A stretch of 64,000 nt of DNA. It comes from Iris pallida (Eukaryota > Streptophyta > Magnoliopsida > Asparagales > Iridaceae). A program made the translations under genes and the position numbers. Shown here piece after piece: positions 58,375 to 64,000 of the stretch. Where the stretch lies: assembly GCA_029216955.1 (NCBI GenBank), contig JANAVB010009598.1, positions 28,088,706 through 28,152,705 on the forward strand. The letters run 5' to 3'. The notes under the pieces were generated by a model, which worked only from the letters and a program-made list of their open reading frames with translations, was not told where the DNA came from and searched no databases. Every line of letters begins with the position of its first letter. The stretch's first letter is position 1.

Positions 58375-61149
58375 TGTAAAACCCCTAAATTTCTATTATT
58401 TTTTTTTAATTTTTGGTACTGATTTAAAATTCTGTATTGTACGTCGCGTAGTAGTATTTTACGTCGCACACGAAATTTTATTTTTCGTAATTGCTCGACG
58501 AGTGCGAATATGTGCGAGCGTACATATTTTTAGGAAAAATATTTTTCTTATTTTTTTATAGTTTCAAAATATATATAATAAATATTTTAGTTATCGTTCC
58601 AAAATTCCAATTTTTTATTTTATTTATAAAGCCTTTTACTTACATAGTTATAATAATAAATAAATTTTTTTCTATAAAATGGTATATTAGAAAAGTATAT
58701 TTATGTAAATATCATTTGGACATTAGTAAATATTTATTGAGTTTAATTGTAAATAATAATGTATTTTCGAAATTATTATATTAGTATTTTTTTGAAAATA
58801 TATTTCGGAATTATTATGGCGATTTAAACCTTGATTTGAAATTTTGGATTTATTTAAATCGTTAAATATTTGAAATTTGGTTTATCTCATTGATTTTATA
58901 CGAGAAATTTAATTAGATTTAATTTGGATTTGTATTTGGATTGGATCTGATTTATTTTAAATTTATTTAAAAGGGGATTTAAACTACTCCTAATCCTATC
59001 CAAATGGGAATTCCCACATCCTATAAATAGGCAGGTACTCCTCCATATTATTTCTCCCCAATTTATCTTCCACAAATATCTCATCGTGTTGTGCATCGTG
59101 TCCGTGTTCATCACCGCCCCCTTTTTCCTTCCGCCGACGAGTCGTCGGCAGCCCTAGCCTTCCTCCGCGGCCAGCACTGAGACCCGCAACGGCTCACTCC
59201 CACCGCATCTCCTCCTCTCTCTCTCTCACCTGCTTCTTCTTTCATTTTTTTTCATTTTTTTTTCTTTCTTTCGCACTCTTATTAAGAAGAGAGAGCAGCA
59301 GCACATGGGTTGCTTCTGTTGTTTTGATGGGATTTTTTGTATTTTGTATTTTTTTTATTTTATTTTGTGTTTCCTTTTGTCTTCTTCTGTTAGTGTTTAG
59401 TTATTATTATTATTGTAATTATTATTATTATTTATATTATTATTATTGTTATTATTACTAATAAGATTTCATTGTTATTATTATTATTATTACCATTATT
59501 ATTATTATTATTTCTATTATTTCCTTTCTTATAAACTCTCATTATTATTATTATTATTATTTTTTTTTTTTTTAGTACTCTTAAGTTATTAAGAGGGGAT
59601 GTATATTCAAATAAAAATATATAGGGTAAAATAATTTTCAAATTATATAGGTTATAAAAAGTTGGCTTCCATATGTTTATTTTTGGTATAAAAGTCCTAA
59701 AATAATTTTTGTAAATTTCTAGTATTATTCTGAAATATTTTAACCAATAAAATGTTTCTATCAATCCTATTTTTACAAAGTTAGATTTTTAGTCTAAAAA
59801 AACGATATATGATTTTTCAAAGTACTTTTCCTAGAAATTATTTTAACTAATAAAATATATTTTTCCAAAGTATTATAAATAGTTCCTAAAATAATATATA
59901 TCTATTTCCTACAAATTTCCTTTGATTATCGTCTCTCATCTCGACTAGCCATAATTCTCGTCCTTTACAAATTTGGTGTGTCCTCATATCAACCCTAACT
60001 AATTTGACCATCCTGGACCTGATGGAACTGTCCGTACCACTACCCGAGGTCCCCTTGCATAGTTGTTGCACCGAAGTCGCAGTTCATGCCACCGTGATTA
60101 TTGCAGTATACCAGGCGCCCTACCAGGCAAGACACATTGCCTTTACTGTTTAAAATTTTCTGCTCAATATCATGCATGTTGTGTTTATTTTCAACATTGT
60201 TTCTTTCTAAATTATATGTAGATACAAATTATTATATTTTATAAAATTGGCTTAGAGTTAAGAGACTACCATCAAATTTAGTGTCTCATTGACTTGCCAC
60301 GATTGTACACGAGTTGTGTGTGAGAGTTGTGAGTATCATATAGAGGTCACTTGCGTGTGGGCTGATCCCCCGTGCGCATGCGTAAGAATAACTGTCAATA
60401 GATGCATGATTAGAAGACTTGACAGTTATCTATATTAAAACAGTGTGGTGGAAACGTTACGTGTTTGTGTGTTATGGTTACGACACACGTATAGTATCAT
60501 TGGGGGGAGGGGACAGCTACTAGCGTAGGGGCTACTTTTATTTTACACATTTGGGAGATAGTGTCTCGGATGAGCGCTACGTGTTACCCGGCCGATAGTG
60601 TCTCGGATGAGCGCTACTTGTTGGCCACTCTTTATTACATGCTTGAGACAGCCCCTGCGTAGAACGTTGTCCTCTAAATTGAAATCCACATAGAATGGTT
60701 AGGAACCTTTACTCATGCATATTTTCTGTTGAGCTTTATTATTCAGTTTATCGGCATGATATTATGTGTCTTGTTACGTCCCTCTGAGGACCTGGTGATC
60801 TCTCCAGGTGTGCGTTTCGTGATTTCTTGCAGGTGCTCTAGCTAAGGCCATTCCTTCCTTCGTGATGATTGCTCTTGGACTCGCCATTGCTCTCGCTTGC
60901 TAAATTCTTTCCTTGTATATTTTTCCATATTTAATTTGGTTGGTAGTGGACTTTGTCTCCGCCCAACTATTGTGTACTTGACAAACTCAAAGTTGCTTTA
61001 TATCATTATTTAACTTTGTGGATGAGATTTAGTGCCTTGGCTTTCTACATTTACAGCTTATGTATATATACGAGTCGTATATTTACTCGTATGTATACAG
61101 CTGGCATGATACGTTTCTAGTCCTACTATTTTGGGACTGGAGCGTTACA
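58375..61149 (+). repeat. Long-LTR element, second LTR
   Basis: 2775 bp, closely similar to the first LTR. The main difference is a 28-bp shorter CT-rich leader. Confidence 0.92.
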
Positions 61150-62601
61150 CTTTCCTAGGACGAACAACATATACGCACGGGCCACCGCGTCGACCGTATC
61201 ATCGTCATCGTCATCCACCTCCATATCCATGAAGTGGTCCACCAGAAATGATAGAGGAATTCCGTACGACTTCTTGAAGCCTGGTAGAGTTGTAAAACTC
61301 GTAGCCTGAAGTCCAAGGTGAATTAAGACGAAGTTGACGATCTTCTCGTACTATTTCACGGATTTCTCATTGGTGTAATGTTCTTTGGTCATTACGCGCC
61401 CGGTCACTGGCAGCTCCAGTATTTAGTAGACGTCGTCAAGTGTAATGGTCATCTCCCCTGCTGGGAGATGAAATGTGTTGGTCTCCGGGTGCCATCTCTC
61501 CACAAAGGCGGATATGAGGGCACTATCCATTGTCCGATAGGCGTTTTGTGCCAAATTGTGCAAGCCGCTCGGTATGATTTTGCTCTGGACGGCCTCCGAT
61601 AAGCTTGCAAACTGCCAAGACACGGTTTTCTTCCCGTAACTCACAGCCCTAAGGATACGTTATGTCCTCTGTATATCGAACAACAGAAAAAACATATCAA
61701 TTATGAAATACTAAACTGGTAGCTTACAAACGTCATGTACATACCGGGTTCTTCCATATTTCATACGCAATGTAGTTCTAAAAAAACCAACATTGAGCAA
61801 CCGGGCGGACGGACAGGCGGCTCAGAAGGACCGGCCTCCTCAGAAGGACCGACCTCCTCAAATGGAGCATAACCGCCTTGACGTGATAGGAGTCGGCCAA
61901 TTGGCACATCGTCGTCGTCGTCATCGGAAGAACGCGTAGGAGTAGGAGCTCGTTGCTTCGACCGAGCTTGACGTGCCGGTGGCGACGTCCGAGACCGAGC
62001 TTGGGGCGCCGGTTCGAAAATTGTTATCGAACGCTCGAGAGGACTTCCCGCACGTTCCTTCCGCTTTGACGCGGTGGGCCGTATTCTTTTGTTAGCGGCC
62101 GGTGGACTGCATGACAACATACAGTTATTAAATAATAGAAACAGAAATAGGACATGTAGTTACCCCCCGCATATGAGCAACATGCAATTACCCACCCCCA
62201 TATGTCATTACAGTAGGACTGCCAGGCATGTGGCAGTCCTAATGTAAATCAGGACTGCCACAGTCCTGGCTGTCCTCTTTCACAAGAGGACTGCCAGGAC
62301 TGTGGCAGTCCTGATTTACATTAGGACTGCCACATGCCTGTCAGTCCTACTGTTATAAGACCCGAATTGTCAAAACGACATGCTAGTTTGTCGTGTTCTA
62401 GGGTTAGGGTTTCAACATAAAATGTGGGTTTCTTGTGTTCGAAAATTACAGAAGAGAACCATAAAGAGATTATAAACCTATTTTATCAAAACTTTTTCAA
62501 GAATTAAAAATATTCTAGGGTTTTGAATAGAATGTACAAAATTTTCGAAGAAATTAGGAAAGAACATACCTAGATTCCGGTTGCTTTGACTTGCGTGTCA
62601 T
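61150..62601 (-). pseudogene. Plant mobile domain (MAIN-like) gene of the MULE
   Basis: Exon 1 (62570-62601) MTRKSKQPES; donor GTATGT. Exon 2 starts at 62106 after acceptor CATGCAG and joins in phase to PPAANKRIRPTASKRKE, a basic and Asp-rich linker. A short YIAYEIWKNP piece (about 61744-61775) and an exon from about 61660 follow, with [50 protein letters not shown] and ARAYMLFVLGK, which match the plant mobile domain. Stops lie after DDVY and after NEKSVK. The gene is cut at 61150 by the LTR element. The role of such domains is unclear; MULEs are known to carry them. Confidence 0.8.
62210..62353. repeat. Intronic hairpin with AGGACTGCCA core
   Basis: 144-bp near-perfect inverted repeat centred at 62281/62282. 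Its arms have ACAGTAGGACTGCCA, CATGTGGCAGTCCTAATG and TTTACATTAGGACTGCCAC-type blocks and it has a TCAC loop. It lies inside the first intron (62107-62569) of the plant-mobile-domain gene. Confidence 0.92.
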
Positions 62602-62859
62602 CTCTTCGAATTTACGAAGGTTGTGGAAGAAATCTTGGTGGAGGAATTGGGAGTGGAGTGGTGGAGAAGAAGAAATTAGGGTTTTAGGAGAGGGAGAGGG
62701 AGAGAGCTATTCTTTTCTTCTTGAGGAGAGAGAGAGTGTAGAATGAAAAATGAAAAGAAATGAAGGGTTTGGGGGTTGGGCTGCCCCCTAGCAAATTTTG
62801 GGTGCCCCCTAGCAAATTTTCCACCTTCTTGGGTTGCCCCCAAGTAAGGGTTGCCCCCA
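62602..62859 (-). promoter_or_regulatory. 5' region of the plant-mobile-domain gene
   Basis: Read on the minus strand it is a CT-rich leader (CTCTCTCTCC, AAACCCTAATTTCTTC), preceded by four to five GCCCCCTAG/GCCCCCAAG subterminal repeats next to the terminal inverted repeat. TACTTGGGG is shared with the left end of the MULE near 38197. Confidence 0.55.
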
Positions 62860-62869
62860 AGCAATTTTT

Positions 62870-62898
62870 GTGGTGCCCTTAGAAAAACCAAAGTTAAC
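62870..62898 (-). repeat. MULE right terminal inverted repeat and TSD
   Basis: GTGGTGCCCTTAGAAAAACC ends at 62889, followed by AAAGTTAAC at 62890-62898. Confidence 0.88.
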
Positions 62899-63195
62899 AC
62901 CAACTCTCCCCCCACTAGAAGTATAGATTTCCTTACATAACCAAACAACTTGTCTCGATCGATTGTACTTAGTCAGTTGCAAGTGCAGCTGCATCATACT
63001 CTTGGATTCATATTATTTGTCTACCGTGTTGGAGCTTTTTCTTTGCATGTAGAGAGCTTGCTCTCAACATACCTAGTAACTTTAGTCCCACATTGGAAAA
63101 GCATCATAAGGTATCTCAATATATACTTGTTATGTGTTGTTGAGATATGCACATGGGGTGGTGACCCTAAGGAGTGAACCATGTAGGTAATTTTA
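62899..63195. other. Spacer between two MULEs
   Basis: No gene seen. AGTCCCACATTGG at 63084-63096 resembles the plant snRNA upstream element (RTCCCACATCG), and TATATAC follows about 25 bp later at 63120. That could be a pol III-type promoter or coincidence. Confidence 0.35.
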
Positions 63196-63301
63196 GGCTA
63201 ATTATATGGGCACATCCAAACCTTATCATGGCTAGCCCTTTTTTTGGTTTATTTACAAGTTTGCCATTGAAGAAAGTGATCATGACTATCCCACTCTTTG
63301 G

Positions 63302-63308
63302 TATAAAA
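63302..63308 (+). promoter_or_regulatory. TATA box of the second MULE
   Basis: TATAAAA at the same offset from ACAAGTTTGCCATT as in the first MULE. Confidence 0.55.
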
Positions 63309-63697
63309 GTCAATTTTTCTAATTTTGTTCTTCTTCTTCCTCAACTCATCCAAGAAGAAGAAAAAGAACAAGAAGAACAAAAAAAAGAAGAAGAGGAAGA
63401 AGAAGAATAAAAACAACAAAAATGAGAATTCTGATGGGGTTTAAACCCTAATTTTATTTCTCAACTCATTCTCACTATCTCCAAGTATAATGGGGGGTTT
63501 AAACCCTACTTTTCTTCCCATTTCAAATTTCGATTTTCAATCGACGGAGAAGAAAAAAATGTGAAGAAATAACATCAAAAAATTAAACCATAATTTTCTT
63601 CTCATTTCTAATTTTGATGGCACCCAAAGGCTCCTCATAATGCACAAACCATAATATTTGTGGAAACCATAATATTGCTGTTCAACTAGTGTAAACA

Positions 63698-63761
63698 AGG
63701 ACTGCCCAATTTTTTGGCAGTCCTATAAACTGAATGGACTGCCAGAAAACTGGGCAGTCCT
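63698..63761. repeat. AGGACTGCC hairpin in the second MULE
   Basis: AGGACTGCCCA-ATTTTTT-GGCAGTCC pairs with GGACTGCCAG-AAAAC-TGGGCAGTCCT around an ATAAACTGAAT-like loop. It lies about 500 bp from the element start, against about 570 bp in the first MULE. A further half unit, AGGACTGTCCA, is at about 63783. Confidence 0.8.
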
Positions 63762-64000
63762 AAGTCACAGCATGTGAAACAAAGGACTGTCCATTTTTTT
63801 GCTGCTGTAACGAAATCTTTTTAGATTTTCGTTATCCAGAATCCTCCAAGAATCTCTGTCGTGCACTTTCTTTGAAGTGTTGCTACGAAACGTTATTTTT
63901 ACAAGCATTTCATTTCTCAGTTTTCTATCGAAAATTACGCCTCGGAACTAATATACAGTGCTACAAATGCTGAGAATCACCCATCACAAAAAAAGAAAAA

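Larger units (their letters stand above)
52821..61149 (+). mobile_element. Non-autonomous long-LTR retrotransposon (LARD-like) with an extra left piece
   Basis: Two 2.8-kb LTRs flank 2.55 kb of non-coding DNA. Left of the first LTR is a 205-bp copy (52821-53025) of the region just before the second LTR (58170-58374). The structure is therefore internal piece-LTR-internal-LTR, as left by recombination between tandem or neighbouring copies. No target duplication is visible. The right border interrupts the plant-mobile-domain gene, and the rest of that gene is missing on the left, so DNA was lost. Confidence 0.85.
38112..62889. mobile_element. Mutator-like element (MULE) with transposase-OTU and plant-mobile-domain genes
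   Basis: Borders come from inverted ends GGTTTTTTCTAAGGGCACCA (left) and GGTTTTTCTAAGGGCACCAC (right, read inwards), and from a perfect 9-bp target duplication AAAGTTAAC at 38103-38111 and 62890-62898. A 9-bp duplication is the Mutator hallmark. Without the two later retrotransposon insertions (39133-49466 and 52821-61149) the element is about 6.1 kb. Plus strand: a transposase fused to an OTU domain. Minus strand: a plant-mobile-domain (MAIN-like) gene. The two genes converge. All coding parts carry stops or frameshifts, so this copy is dead. Confidence 0.88.
63196..64000 (+). mobile_element. Left end of a second, related MULE (continues off the window)
   Basis: Aligned to the first MULE, the markers keep exact spacing: GG start to GGGCAC 12 bp, GGGCAC to TAGCCC 25 bp, ACAAGTTTGCCATT to TATA 47 bp. 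The start GGCTAATTATATGGGCAC differs from GGTTTTTTCTAAGGGCAC, so the copy is diverged. GTAATTTTA (63187-63195) would be its target duplication. A purine-rich leader and an AGGACTGCC hairpin follow. No coding exon identified before the edge. Confidence 0.65.

Overview
The window is nuclear DNA from a flowering plant, dense in transposable elements. It holds one conserved host gene with plant-type GT-AG introns, Ty1/copia and Ty3/gypsy retrotransposons, MITEs and a Mutator-like (MULE) transposon. The host gene has a GC-rich first exon and AT-richer later exons, which is common in monocots; this is only a weak lineage hint. No tRNA, rRNA or CRISPR locus was seen.

Layout. 1-3888: the 3' end of a Ty3/gypsy element (end of pol, a tandem-repeat 3' UTR, an LTR with TATA box). 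It abuts a minus-strand non-autonomous LTR element with long LTRs (3889-10400). 10401-14640: LTR debris and unassigned DNA. 15497-34188 (minus): a six-exon F-box/RCC1-repeat gene of 492 codons that still reads through. Its 11.7-kb first intron contains a Ty1/copia element (22794-31310, TSD TTTAG), which is itself split by a 3.4-kb solo Ty3 LTR (25384-28831, TSD ATAGG). Two nested MITEs lie upstream in the same intron. 34535-38100: MITEs and a 1.26-kb extremely T-rich minisatellite.

38112-62889: one MULE defined by matching terminal inverted repeats and a 9-bp target duplication (AAAGTTAAC). It carries a decayed transposase fused to an OTU protease domain (plus strand) and a plant-mobile-domain (MAIN-like) gene (minus strand), in convergent orientation. 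The transposase exon was hit by a nearly intact Tekay-type chromovirus (39133-49461, TSD GGTAC, one 1515-codon gag-pol frame). The plant-mobile-domain gene was hit by a non-autonomous long-LTR element (52821-61149). A second, diverged relative of the MULE starts at about 63196 and leaves the window.

Most interesting signal: hairpins built on one palindromic core (TAGGACTGCCA-N6-TGGCAGTCCTA) occur at three places in the MULE. One is in the first coding intron of each of its two genes, and a nine-unit palindrome-of-palindromes array lies between the genes. A similar hairpin sits at the matching place in the second MULE. A second theme is that several unrelated LTR families each carry a dense cluster of their own short CG-containing motif (TGCGCA, ATGCGGC, ATGCGCGCA). 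In two related Ty3 LTR families the cluster is in the same position but uses a different motif.
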